The notes beneath the pieces were generated by a model, which saw nothing but the letters and a program-made list of their open reading frames with translations, did no database searches and had not been told where the DNA came from. From NCBI GenBank assembly GCA_963733905.1, contig CAVTEU010000007.1:62001-126000 (forward strand): DNA of 64,000 nt. Reading direction: 5' to 3'. The translations under genes were made by a program, and so were the position numbers. Positions 55,329 through 64,000 of this stretch are shown one piece after another; positions within the stretch are counted from its first letter, which is position 1, and each line of letters begins with the position of its first letter. Source of the stretch: DATADW01 sp963733905. Its GTDB lineage: Bacteria > Actinomycetota > Acidimicrobiia > Spongiisociales > DATADW01.

Positions 55329-55549
55329 GTTCAGAGGATCACTACGTCCGAATGAGGGGGACCGTGGCGGGCGTTGATCGCAACGCCACGTTCCGGGTCC
55401 GCATCGAGGGGGGTCTCATCGTCACCGCCAAAGCGGCGGGGCGTATGAGGCGGGGCCGGGGGATACGAATAATCGAAGGGGACGAGGTCGACGTCGAGGT
55501 CTCGGTCTACGACCCGACCAAGGGCCGCATCGTCTGGCGGTACACCTAG
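55325..55549 (+). CDS. infA: Translation initiation factor IF-1 homologue
   Basis: 74 residues of S1/OB-fold type with the IF-1 pattern VRMRGTVAGVDRNATFRVRIEGG, then a MRRGRGIRIIEGDEVDVEVSVYD segment and RIVWRYT at the end, matching IF-1 almost along its full length. GTG overlaps the RRM stop (GTGA). The usual infA lies in the spc ribosomal operon; this copy is coupled to an RRM gene, so it may be a second IF-1 or the only one. Its initiator region lacks the usual MAKEDVI. Confidence 0.85.
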   Translation: MSSEDHYVRMRGTVAGVDRNATFRVRIEGGLIVTAKAAGRMRRGRGIRIIEGDEVDVEVSVYDPTKGRIVWRYT

Positions 55550-55552
55550 CCG

Positions 55553-56322
55553 TCAGCCGACGGAGCAGCGACCGTCCCAATGCCACCAGCCGCCGCCCTG
55601 GTAAACAAGCCAGGCGGCGGCTGCTGTATTTGCCTCGGCATCGAACGGGCTCGCCCCGGCGAATCCGGCACCGGCCGCCCGCTCTTCCCAGCCGCCCGGC
55701 AGATGTTGGAACAAACCTGATGCTCCGCTCGCCGGGTTGTACGCCGACGGGTCCCACATCGACTCGCAGTAGGACACCTGGAGCGCCTTCTCCACGTCTT
55801 CCCCGGAGAAATACGACTCGACCAAGGAAGTCATCTCTGCCTCGGTGAGCGGCGACGACGGTGGTGGCTCGGCGCTGGGGGCGGCCGTCGTCGTCGTGGG
55901 GGCGCTCGTTGCTGGTGGTTCTGTCGTCGTGGGCGGTTGAGTGGTCGTTGTCGGTGGAGCGGTCGTCGTCGGCGGCTGGGTTTCCGGTGGGCGGTTCGGA
56001 TATCGGGCGGGCTGTGTCGGGCGGTGCGGTCGTGTCGACCGTCGAGACAGTCTCGGCCGATGCCGTATCGGTCGATTGCGCCTCGGTGGTGGTCGTGGGT
56101 GGCGGTGTGACCACTGGGGAGAAGGCCGATGCGGCGAGCCGGCCTGCGACACGACCTCGGCCCGGCGCGGCGTCTGCAGCCGCGCTCGTTGTGGTCGAAG
56201 ACGTGGCGGGCTGGGGGCGCGTCGAGAACACGGCAAAGCCGGCGATTGTGAGCAACGAGACTCCGAGCCACGCCGCAAAGGCGACGAGGCGAGTTCTCCG
56301 GATCAGCCCTCCGCCTCCTCAT
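55553..56322 (-). CDS. Secreted lysozyme-like (transglycosylase) protein with Thr/Pro linker (frameshifted)
   Basis: An N-terminal hydrophobic segment (LVAFAAWLGVSLLTIAGFAVF) exports the protein. About 120 residues of Thr/Pro/Ser-rich linker follow, including PTTTTQPPTTTEPP. The C-terminal domain of about 90 residues has YCESMWDPSAYN with the catalytic-type Glu and ASGLFQHLPGGWEER, AEANTAAAAWLVYQGGGWWHW, typical of goose-lysozyme-like soluble transglycosylases. It should cut peptidoglycan outside the cell. A shift near 55975 joins the parts. The start is uncertain (ATG 56322 with a possible shift). It converges with infA three bases away. Confidence 0.75.
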
Positions 56323-56432
56323 GTATCGCGGTCCAGCGAACCGCGACGGACAGGCGACACTACCGGTATGCAAACGACTGCGCCAGGGAAATCCCTCCAG
56401 GATCTTCCAGACAGGGCAACGGCGAGCGGTGT

Positions 56433-57634
56433 TCAGGCAGCGTCGACCAGTAGGGCGGTCACCCTGGCGGCAACATCGGGCCAAGCCTCGTCTCTCGGAT
56501 CGGTCAGGTCGAAGTGGCTGCAGTCGTACTCGGCGGTCTCCACGGGATCTCCCGCCGCAGCAGCCACCGCCACATAGTCGGCGGTGTGGACGGGGGGGAC
56601 CACCGGGTCGGCGGTGGCGGTCACGGCGAGGTGCCTGGCTCCGCATGGCAGCCGGAGCAATGGGTTCACCACGGCGAGATCCTCGGGGCTGATGGCTGCA
56701 GCCAGGAACTGCTCGACGGCACCGCCACCCAGGGCGGCGGCCGCTGCCTCGACCGGGTCGCCGAACCCGGCAAGTGTCGTCACCACCAGAGGCGTCGTCG
56801 CCGGGGTGCCCCATCGTCTCCAAGCCCCGATCGCCCAAGCCCGACTCGGGTGGCCGCCCACAGCGCCAAGTATCCCCCCGCTGAGTGGCCGACGAGGGCC
56901 ACCCGATCGAGGTCCAGCGGTGCGTCCAACCCGTTGATGGCATCGACCGCGGCCGCCACGTCACGCAGCGTTGCCGGGTAGCCGCCGTCCCTACCCAGCC
57001 GTCGGTACTCGACGTTCCACGTCGCCAAGCCGCGCCGAGCCAGGTCGACCGCGGCGCCGTCCATCAGGTCGCGGGTGTATTGCCCCAGGAAGAACCCACC
57101 GTGGAGCAGCACCACCACCGGGTGCGGGCCGCCGCCCTCGGGCAGCCTCAGATCGGCGACCTGCTCGTCGTCATGGCCGTATCGGATCGTCGTGAACGGC
57201 ATGGCATCTCGGGCGACGAGGTGCGACAGGGCGTTCTGGTAGCCGTAGATCCCCCGCCCGTATATGCGGTGAACGCACGCCGGTCCAGTCAACGAGATGC
57301 GGCGCCACGCCTCGCGTTCCTCCACGTTGGAGATGTGGACTTCGACAGCCGGGATCTCGACGGCCTCCAAGGCGTCGTGGAGCGCATAGGAGGTGTGGGT
57401 GAACGCGCCGGGGTTGATCACCACGCCGTCGAACACGCCCCTCGCTTCGTGGAGACGGTCGATCAGCGCTCCCTCATGATTGGACTGGAAGCTCTCGACC
57501 TCAACCCCCAGCCTCGCCCCCCAAGCGGCGCACAGCCGCTCCAGGTCGGCCAGCGTCGTCGACCCGTACACATCGGGACGCCTCGACCCCAGCAGGTTGA
57601 GGTTGGGGCCGTTGAGGACAAGGACCCGCCGCAT
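56433..57634 (-). CDS. aroQ: Type II 3-dehydroquinate dehydratase fused to alpha/beta hydrolase (one frameshift)
   Basis: Residues 1-143 are a complete AroQ: VLVLNGPNLNLLGSRRPDVYG (catalytic Tyr), NPGAFTHTSYALHDAL, VEVHISNVEERE (catalytic His). It dehydrates 3-dehydroquinate in the shikimate pathway. With no stop, the frame runs into an alpha/beta hydrolase from residue 145 with HGGFFLGQYT, GHSAGGYLALWAATRV, an Asp in TADPVVPP and His in DCSHFDL, a BD-FAE-like esterase. A shift near 56840 joins its last part. An ATG at the junction (57202) could be the start of a separate hydrolase, in which case the stop of aroQ has been lost by error. About 400 residues. Confidence 0.85.
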
Positions 57635-57669
57635 CACAAGCGAGGCTATCGGCCCGGTACTGTCGTCGC

Positions 57670-58673
57670 ATGGCTCTCCGCACGGCGGCAGCCACAGCGC
57701 TTGTCGCATCATTCGCCATCGTTGGGTGCACCGCCGAGCAGACGGCGCCGTCATCGGTCCCGGCAGCCCCACCGTCGACCTTGGTCACCGCCACCAGCGT
57801 CGCACCGGAATGGCGGACGTTGGCCGAGGCGCCGACGCCCCGTACAGAGATCGCCGGCGCCGCTCTCGACGACCGGATCCTCTTGATGGGCGGTTTTGTC
57901 GAGAGGGGGCGCCACGGTGCCGTTGGTGGAGGTCTACCTACCTGCCGAGGACCGCTGGGAGGAGGGCCCGCCGCTACCCATCGCGCTAAACCATGCGATG
58001 GGCACCGTCGCCGAGGGCACCGTGATCGTGGCCGGCGGGTACCGCGGGCCCGGGTTGACCAATCCGTCCGATCGTGTCTTCGCCTTGTCCGGTGCCGAGG
58101 GACTGGGTGGAGATGGCGCCTCTTCCCGAGCCGAGAGCGGCGGGCGGTATGGCGGCGGTCGGCGGCACCCTCGTGGTGGGCGGCGGGGTGGGATCCAACG
58201 GATTGGTCGAGACCACGGCGGTCTGGCTCCCCGAGACGGAGGAGTGGGAGGAGGTCGCCGGGTTGATCACTCCCCGCGAGCACCTCGGTTTCACCACCGC
58301 CGACGGCGCGGTCTACGCCGTCGGGGGCCGGACGACCGGGTTGGGGAACCTGGCCGCCTTCGAGGTCTTCGACCCCGAGGAGATGGACTGGGAGCGGCTC
58401 TCGGATCTCCCCACGCCACGCGGCGGACTGGCTGCATCAGCGATCGGAGACATGATCATCGCTGTCGGTGGCGAGGAACAGGCCACGTTCGACGAGGTGG
58501 AGGCGTATGACATCGGAGACGAGGAGTGGGTCAGCCTCCCGCCGCTTCCAACCGCCCGCCACGGGCTCGCTGTCGTGTCGTTGGAGGACACGCTGTTCGT
58601 CCTCTCCGGCGGGACGACGCCCGGCTACTCCTACTCGGCGGTCAACGAGGCGCTGACTCTCGGGATCGGCTGA
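57670..58673 (+). CDS. Kelch-repeat lipoprotein (two frameshifts)
   Basis: A signal peptide with lipobox AIVGC (Cys20) is followed by about six Kelch-type blades: WRTLAEAPTPRTEIAGAALDDRILLMGG, then WEEGPPLPIALNHAMGTVAEGTVIVAGG, WVEMAPLPEPRAAGGMAAVGGTLVVGGG, and further repeats with WEEVAGLITPREHLG and WVSLPPLPTARHGLAVVSLEDTLFVLSGG (read in short pieces). It should form a beta propeller outside the cell, either for binding or like a galactose oxidase. Frames are joined near 57903 and 58098. About 334 residues. Divergent from aroQ, overlapping lplA-like gene by 43 bases at the end. Confidence 0.8.
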
Positions 58674-59423
58674 TCGTCGACCACGTGCCGGGGCGCCAGT
58701 TGCTCGGCGAGCGCAATCGTCGCCGAGTCCGGTTCGATCTCGACCAGGTCCGCCTCCTCGGCCACCCGGGTCAGCATCGAATCTGCAACGGTCTCCAGGT
58801 CGATGCCAGGCAGCGCCGAAGCCAAGTCTCCCGTCGTCTCCGGGTCCCATTCGATGCCGAGCTCGCGGTACACCGGGAGGAGCACCCGGCGCACCTCGGC
58901 TGCTCCCTCCACGACCACCACACCGCCGACGTGGGCGGCTCGGGCCACGAGCCGCTGACCGACTCCCACGATCTTGCGACGACCCCCGATGTTGATGCTG
59001 TGCGATCCCGGGCAGTACTCGCCCGGGACCTCTCCGATCCGGGCGTCGGCCCCGAGACTCCGGATTGCATCCGATATCACTCCCGCCACCGTGTCGAACC
59101 GCCGGCGCACCCGCTCCCTGCGGCGCCTCATCGGGGAAGGCCCAGGCGAACGCGATCGTGCCCGGGTGGAAGACCGCGGCGCGCCCCCCGGCAAGCCGCT
59201 CGATCGCCTCGAAACCCTCCGCTCTGGCTGCGGCCACGGCAGCACCGAACCGCCGGTCGACCACGTCGCGCCGCCCGAATGCCACAATCGCTCCCGGGCG
59301 GTGCAACCGAATCGTCTCACCCATCTCGCCGGCGGACACCCTGAGCAGGATGGCGTGCGACAGCGCGGTGTCCATGCCCGGTCTTTCGGGGAACCCGGCG
59401 CGGACGACATCGATACGCGGCAT
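58631..59423 (-). CDS. Lipoate-protein ligase A family protein (one frameshift)
   Basis: The LplA/LipM/BPL-fold protein has a substrate-binding block IERLAGGRAAVFHPGTIAFAW, an active-site-like Lys in GGRRKIVGVGQRLVARAAHV, and YCPGSHSINIGG. A frame shift falls near 59125. The start MPRIDVVRAGFPERPG is at 59423. About 264 residues. It would attach lipoate or octanoate to carrier proteins, or act as an amidotransferase; which is not shown. Its end overlaps the Kelch gene by 43 bases in opposite orientation. Confidence 0.8.
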
Positions 59424-59487
59424 GACATTCAGCGTAAGCGGAGGAACTTTGGGCGGGGCCACGTCGTCGGTAGCGTGAAGGCATCCG

Positions 59488-60309
59488 TTGAGGAGTGCGT
59501 TGAACCGGGGCGCCGTCATCAGGGTCGCCACCACAGCCGTGGTTGCTGTGGTCCTGCTCACATCTTGTGGTGAGTCGCCGCTGCGTGGGATCGGCGGCCG
59601 CAGCCAGAGTTGGGTGGACGCCGGAGCACCGACCACCGTCCAAGGGACTGTTCGTCGTGACCTTCCGATCCACGCAACCTCGCGTGCCGACTGGGCCAAC
59701 GACCGTTATGGCAGTCCCTCGGCGCAGGCCAACGTCAATGCGGTGCTCCGCAGGGTCTGGAACCGTCGGGAGGCCGGCGAGGAGTACCTCCAGGCAAGCC
59801 GGTTCGAGATCGCCAGGGTCTTGAGGGGGCTCGAGTTCCCCACAGCCCTCCCCGAAGACGTGATCTATGTCACCAGCCAGTTGGTGTTCACCGGCGATGG
59901 CAAGATGGCCGACCCCTTGCTCGCCGCGTTCGGCCTGTGGACCATTCCTCCCTACAGCCAGAGCCGAACCGTGGGCCAGAGCGGGGTGCTCAGCGTCATG
60001 CGGCGCTTCCCTTCAGGCGCATTGGCCGAGGGCGACGATGGGTGCAGCCGCTTCACCGACAGGGTGATCGAAAGCTGCGTCCGGATCCGTCTAGAGGACC
60101 GCCCAGCCTGGGTGCTCACCGAACCGGTGGGGACGACGATCGTGTGGGAGGAAGGTTCCTACCGGTACGAGCTCTTCCACCGTGACTCGGTCAAACCGGT
60201 GGTGGCACGGGCTATGGCGGTGGGGATGGCACCGATCAACCGCGCCGTCTCGACCGAGCCCGACCTCCCCCGGCTGCTGCAGCGAGCCCGCCAGACCCAA
60301 GCAGGCTGA
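59488..60309 (+). CDS. Lipoprotein of unknown function
   Basis: TTG start and signal peptide with lipobox LLTSC (Cys27), so it is likely a lipid-anchored extracytoplasmic protein. The mature part has no family I recognise; it has SVKPVVARAMAVGMAPI and FTGDGKMADPLLAAFGLWT segments, and two Cys pairs (CSRFTDRVIESC). It looks like a mixed alpha/beta domain of about 240 residues. It stands directly before the ABC exporter (60381), with 70 bases between. Confidence 0.6.
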   Translation: MRSALNRGAVIRVATTAVVAVVLLTSCGESPLRGIGGRSQSWVDAGAPTTVQGTVRRDLPIHATSRADWANDRYGSPSAQANVNAVLRRVWNRREAGEEYLQASRFEIARVLRGLEFPTALPEDVIYVTSQLVFTGDGKMADPLLAAFGLWTIPPYSQSRTVGQSGVLSVMRRFPSGALAEGDDGCSRFTDRVIESCVRIRLEDRPAWVLTEPVGTTIVWEEGSYRYELFHRDSVKPVVARAMAVGMAPINRAVSTEPDLPRLLQRARQTQAG

Positions 60310-60380
60310 TCGAACGGGCTGCTCCCCGGGTAAGGGTGTCGGGCCTATAACCTGGCCCGGCTTCCCCCGGAGGGTTCATC

Positions 60381-62338
60381 ATCTACCACGGCGGGTGGTT
60401 CACCTACCTGAGCGCCGACGAAGACGCCGAGCCGCCCAAGCTGGATCGGGCGCTCTTGCGGCGCGTCTTCGAGTACGGGCGTCCCTACCGCCTGTTGCTC
60501 GTCGGGGTGCTCGCGACGATCTTCGTGATCTCGCTCCTCTCGGTGATCCCCCCCGTCCTCTCGCGTCAGTTGGTGGACGTCGCCATCCCTCAGGGCGACA
60601 TCCAGCTTCTCACCCTGCTCGGGGCGGCCATGATCGTCGTCCCCTTCGCCAACGCCCTGATCGGCGGGATCCAGCGATGGCTCTCGGCACGCGCCGGGGA
60701 AGGGATCATCTTCGACCTGAGGAGACAGCTCTACGTCCACCTTCAGGGGATGTCGCTGCGGTTCTTCACCAACACCAGGACCGGGGAACTGATTTCGCGG
60801 CTCAACAGCGACGTGGTCGGAGCCCAACAGGCGGTCACCGGAACCTTCGTCTCGATCGTGTCCAACATCGTCCAGGTGGCGATCATCCTGGTGGTCATGC
60901 TCCGGGCCGATTGGCGGCTGACGCTGCTGGCGGTGGCGGCGCTGCCCCTCTTCATCTGGCCGGCGCGCCGGGTGGGCCGGGCGCTGCGCAAGGTCACCGA
61001 GCAGCAGATGGAACACAACGCCACCATGTCGAGCATCCTCCAGGAGACCTTCAACGTCAGTGGGGCGCTGCTGGTCAAGCTCTTCAACCGGACCGGGCAC
61101 GAGGTGGATCGGTTCTCGATCGAGGCCGGCGAAGTGCGCGACCTCGGGGTACGGCGGGCCGTCATCGGCCGTTGGTTCTTCGCTGCTCTTGGTCTGGTCT
61201 CAGCGGTGGGGACCGCCGCCGTTTTCTGGGTGGGCGGCTACATGGTCATACAGGGGACGATCACCCTCGGGGTGATCGTGATGTTCACCGGACTCCTCGT
61301 CCAGCTCTACGGGCCGCTGTCCGCCATCTCCAACAGCAGGGTCGAGTTCGCCACCTCGTTGGTGTCGTTCGAGCGCGTCTTCGAGGTGATCGACCTGCCG
61401 AGCGACATCGAGGAGGTCCCGGATGCCGAGGCTCTTCGCCCGATGCGCGGCGCCATCGAGTTCGACCAAGTTTGGTTCCGCTACCACACCGAGGGGGCGA
61501 GCGGGCTGGCCGATGCCAAGCGGCCCAGGCGCCCTGCCCCAATGGCCGTCCCCGATCTCGCCGCCGGTGCGCGTCGGTGGGCGCTGCAGGATGTGTCGTT
61601 CCGAGTGGAGCCCGGCGACCTCGTTGCGCTCGTCGGGCCGAGCGGCGCGGGGAAGACCACCGTCAGCTATCTCGTGCCCCGGCTCTACGACGTCGAGCGA
61701 GGCCGCGTCCTCATCGATGGCCACGATGTGCGCGCCGTGACCCTCGGACTCGCTGGCCGACGGGATCGGCGTGGTCACCCAGGAGACATACCTCTTCCAC
61801 GACACCATCGCCTCCAACCTCCGCTACGCCAGACCGGACGCCACCCAGCAGGAACTCGAGGAGGCCGCTGCCGCGGCCAACATCGACGAGTTCATCGCCT
61901 CGCTCCCCGAGGGGTACGAGACGCGGGTGGGGGAGCGGGGCTACCGGCTCTCGGGTGGCGAGAAGCAGCGGATCGCCATCGCCGGGTGATCCTCAAGGAC
62001 CCGCGCATCCTGGTGCTCGACGAGGCGACGTCGCACCTCGACTCACAGTCGGAGGCCAAGATCCAGGAAGCGCTGGAGAGGGTGATGAGCGGCCGCACCT
62101 CTCTGGTCATCGCCCACCGACTATCGACGGTGCTCGCCGCCGACCGGATACTCGTGTTCGATCAGGGGCGGCTGGTCGAGCAGGGCAATCATGTCGAACT
62201 GCTCGCCGCCGGTGGGCTCTACAACCGGCTGTTCGAGACCCAATTCCTGGCGCAGCGCGCCGGGTTGATCGATCGTCCTCGGCGCCGAGCCGGTGCTCGA
62301 GGCGGGCGGCGAAACCCGACGGCGCGCTCAGCCGCTGA
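60381..62338 (+). CDS. ABC exporter, fused permease and ATPase (frameshifted)
   Basis: A half-transporter of the lipid/multidrug type. The N-terminal HGGWFTYLSADEDAEPPKLD and LLRRVFEYGRPYR match related actinobacterial exporters; six membrane helices and the ATPase with GPSGAGKTTVSYLVPRL (Walker A), LSGGEKQRIAIA (signature), ILVLDEATSHLD (Walker B) and IAHRLSTV follow. Frames are joined near 61749 and 61984; the end at 62338 needs one more shift near 62275. The natural start may be ATC 60381 (GGAGGG six bases upstream), or a miscalled ATG, since the conserved N-terminus precedes TTG 60456. It should work as a dimer. Confidence 0.88.
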
Positions 62339-62760
62339 CCGGCTCGAGCCTCCTGCCGGTGCCGATGTTGCGGGTGAGGTTGGCGGCGAGAAGCGGGTCG
62401 GATGGCGCCAGCAGCAGCATCTCGCCGTCGTGGCACAACCACAACTCGGTCGTCCACGCGGAACCAGACACCAGGCTGGAAGGCGGTGAGGTGCGACCGC
62501 ATGCGGCGTCCGGGCGGCCGGTAGAGCAATACCCAATCGGCCGGACCCCGCACCGAGGGGAGGCGACCCACCAGGTCGTACTGACCAAAGGCGCGGTTCA
62601 TCGCCTCGGCGGGATCGAGCGGGCCCGACGGACCAAACCACTGCACGATGCCGCAGTCGGCGCAGGCCACGACCGACATCCCGGCGATCTCGACCGGCAG
62701 GTGGCGGCAGTTGAAGTTCTCCCCGTTGAAGTTCTTCCCGTTGAAGCCATTCCCGTCCAT
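62328..62760 (-). CDS. Small zinc-ribbon-like CxxC protein with FN(G) repeats (one frameshift)
   Basis: Residues 1-18 are a short repeat of GNGFN, GKNFN and GENFN encoded by three 15-base units at 62711-62755. Then a CADCGIVQWFGP segment, MNRAFGQYDLVGRLP, and a C-terminal part (LWLCHDGEMLLLAPSD) follow. A frame shift falls near 62460. About 144 residues. I do not recognise the family; the single CxxC may bind metal as a dimer or with other ligands. Convergent with the ABC exporter, tail overlap about ten bases. Confidence 0.55.
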
Positions 62761-62821
62761 GGGACGCATCCTGTCACCAGGGTGTGACATTCCTCGGCGT
62801 GAGGAGCGGGTCGGGGTCCGA

Positions 62822-63342
62822 TCAGGCGGGATCGGCGACGAAGGGCCTCTCGGTCGCGTCCTCGGTATCGCGGGATGCCCCGGGCACGAGGAGGAGAGGT
62901 CGGCGGGAGTTGCGCATCACGTCTGCGGAAACGCTCCCCCAGCTGCCGTCGGCGAAGATCGGCCGCGTCGCACCGATGACGATCAGCCCGGCATCGATCC
63001 GGTTGGCGGTGTCGACGATCGCTCAGCCGGGTCGGAGCCCTCGACGTAGAGCGCCGCGGTGGTCAGACCGCGGGAGCGGAGCGCCACCACCACGGGCTCG
63101 GTGAGCCGTCTGCCCCGCTCGGCCACGTAGCGGGCTACCGCCGCTTCCCGGGCGGCGACACGATCGCTGGGGTCATCCTCGAACGGCCGCCACTCCTCGG
63201 CGCTCAGCGAGTCGAGGAAGCTGCGTGGCACCTCGATCACCGAAAGGACCGACACCTCACCGTCGCCGCCCACGAACCGCTCCACCAGATCGGCCACGGG
63301 GCCAGGGGGCAACACTCCTGCCGTGGCGATGAGGATCCGCAC
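62822..63342 (-). CDS. Universal stress protein (UspA) family (one frameshift)
   Basis: The start RILIATAGVLPPGPVADLVERFVGGDGEVSVL is a USP opening, and after a shift near 63017 the C-terminal part reads IDAGLIVIGATRP and FADGSWGSVSADVMRNSRRPLLLVPGA, the ATP-binding loop of the family. About 173 residues. It would bind ATP or sense stress. Divergent from a flavin reductase gene 86 bases away. Confidence 0.8.
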
Positions 63343-63428
63343 TGCCAAAGAGGTTAGGCCGATGACCTGCGGCGGGGCCGGTCGTCGGGGATGCCGGTAG
63401 CCTGACGAGCCCGGCACCGAGGAGAGCG

Positions 63429-63943
63429 ATGGACGACACCCTGACCGACGAGTTGGTCAACGCGGTCACCTGGCGCATACCCAACGCGCTGGTGCTCGTC
63501 GGGTCGCGCCACGGAGACGAGTGGAACGGGATGACCGCCAGTTGGGTGACCCAGGTCTCGATGGAGCCGGTCCTCATCGGCATCGGGGTGGACAACAAGG
63601 CGGTGACCCACCGGTTGATCAGCGCCTCCGGGGTGTTCACGGTGAACCTCTGGTCACCCGAGGACACCCGGGTGTTCGTCAAGTTCTCCAAGCCGGCGAA
63701 GTACGAGGACGGCAAGCTCAACGAGCGGCCGGTGCGTCCGGGTCGCACCGGAGCACCGATCTTCGACGAGGCCGATCGCCTGGATGGAGTGCGAGGTGCG
63801 GCAACTCGACGGATCTGGGCACCCACACCTTCTTCGTGGGAGAGGTGGTGGCTGCCGGGCTTCCTTCGCCGGACGTGGAGAAGGCCGCGGCCATCGGCGA
63901 CACGCGGATGAAGTACGGCGGGGTCAAGCGGGGCGGCCACTGA
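63429..63943 (+). CDS. Flavin reductase-like domain protein (frameshifted)
   Basis: An FMN-binding split-barrel protein. It opens MDDTLTDELVNAVTWRIPNALVLVGSRHG, then MTASWVTQVSMEPVLIGIGVDNKAVTHRL (cofactor and substrate region), and FSVNLWSPED-like FTVNLWSPEDTRVFVKFSK. Frames are joined near 63776 and 63823; the end is THTFFVGEVVAAGL and a YGGVKRGGH tail. About 171 residues. It may supply reduced flavin to an LLM enzyme such as the one at 47697, by inference. Confidence 0.82.
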
Positions 63944-63974
63944 GCCGGACCGCAGCGTCGGGCGAGGAGTTGGC

Positions 63975-64000
63975 ATGGACGCAAGGGTCGACGACAAGGT
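63975..64000 (+). CDS. Start of a gene cut by the right edge
   Basis: An ATG at 63975 follows GAGGAG by about five bases and opens MDARVDDK before the window ends. Too short to name. The good ribosome site is the only support. Confidence 0.35.

Noticed and set aside
60182..62338. A 718-residue plus-strand frame across the exporter
   Set aside because: Arg/Pro/Gly-rich shadow of the exporter gene; only its last few codons may be the real end of that gene.

Overview
The window is high-GC DNA that reads as a chromosome segment of a deep-branching actinobacterium, most likely of the class Acidimicrobiia (inference). The supporting signs are a WhiG-type sigma factor gene beside dprA-xerC and rpsB-tsf-pyrH-frr-cdsA, two F420-type oxidoreductase genes, actinobacterial LexA boxes of the form TCGAAC-N4-GTTCGA, an ImuA'/ImuB/DnaE2 mutasome, and frequent GTG/TTG starts with GTGA/ATGA overlaps. 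No tRNA, rRNA, CRISPR array, insertion sequence or prophage was seen.

Layout. 1-4200: envelope or polysaccharide genes (partial ABC ATPase, SGNH-like lipoprotein, GT4 glycosyltransferase, sulfotransferase, two-helix membrane protein). 4297-18262: the conserved block comM-dprA-xerC-whiG-rpsB-tsf-pyrH-frr-cdsA-dxr-rseP-ispG-proS, covering DNA uptake, recombination, translation, phospholipid and isoprenoid synthesis. 18267-26189: fdhD, a phosphohexomutase, YihY, an alpha/beta hydrolase, metY, serC and DUF1015. 26221-39078: a transcription/translation superoperon, rimP-nusA-infB-ylxP-rbfA-nrnA-truB-ribF, then an ABC-2 exporter pair, rpsO and pnp, with several candidate RNA leaders and terminators. 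39209-41838: ettA and a Fpg/Nei glycosylase. 41861-54207: an SOS region holding an acidic repeat protein divergent from imuA'-imuB, a five-gene overlapping minus-strand operon (SGNH hydrolase, coiled-coil membrane protein, F420/PPOX enzyme, PlsC, MarR), an F420 LLM oxidoreductase, a CPA2 antiporter, and dnaE2. Both SOS promoters carry an almost identical LexA box overlapping or abutting a -10 element and a GTG start, so both mRNAs look leaderless. 54333-64000: DUF1003, an RRM protein coupled to an IF-1 gene, a secreted lysozyme-like protein, an AroQ-hydrolase fusion, a Kelch lipoprotein, a lipoate-ligase-like protein, an unknown lipoprotein, an ABC exporter, and small stress and redox proteins.

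About half of the genes, including single-copy essential ones (proS, tsf, infB, nusA, cdsA, ispG), are interrupted by one-base frameshifts while both halves remain well conserved. I treat these as sequence errors typical of an unpolished long-read assembly and annotate each gene across its shifts. Coordinates of frameshifts are approximate.

The most interesting items are the split leaderless SOS mutasome with a divergent PD(F/Y)ARGQ-repeat protein, a heptamer-repeat element inserted in frame in dnaE2 with an inverted copy at its promoter, the AroQ-esterase fusion, the RRM/IF-1 cassette with a structured leader, and a terminator-like attenuator ahead of rimP-nusA.
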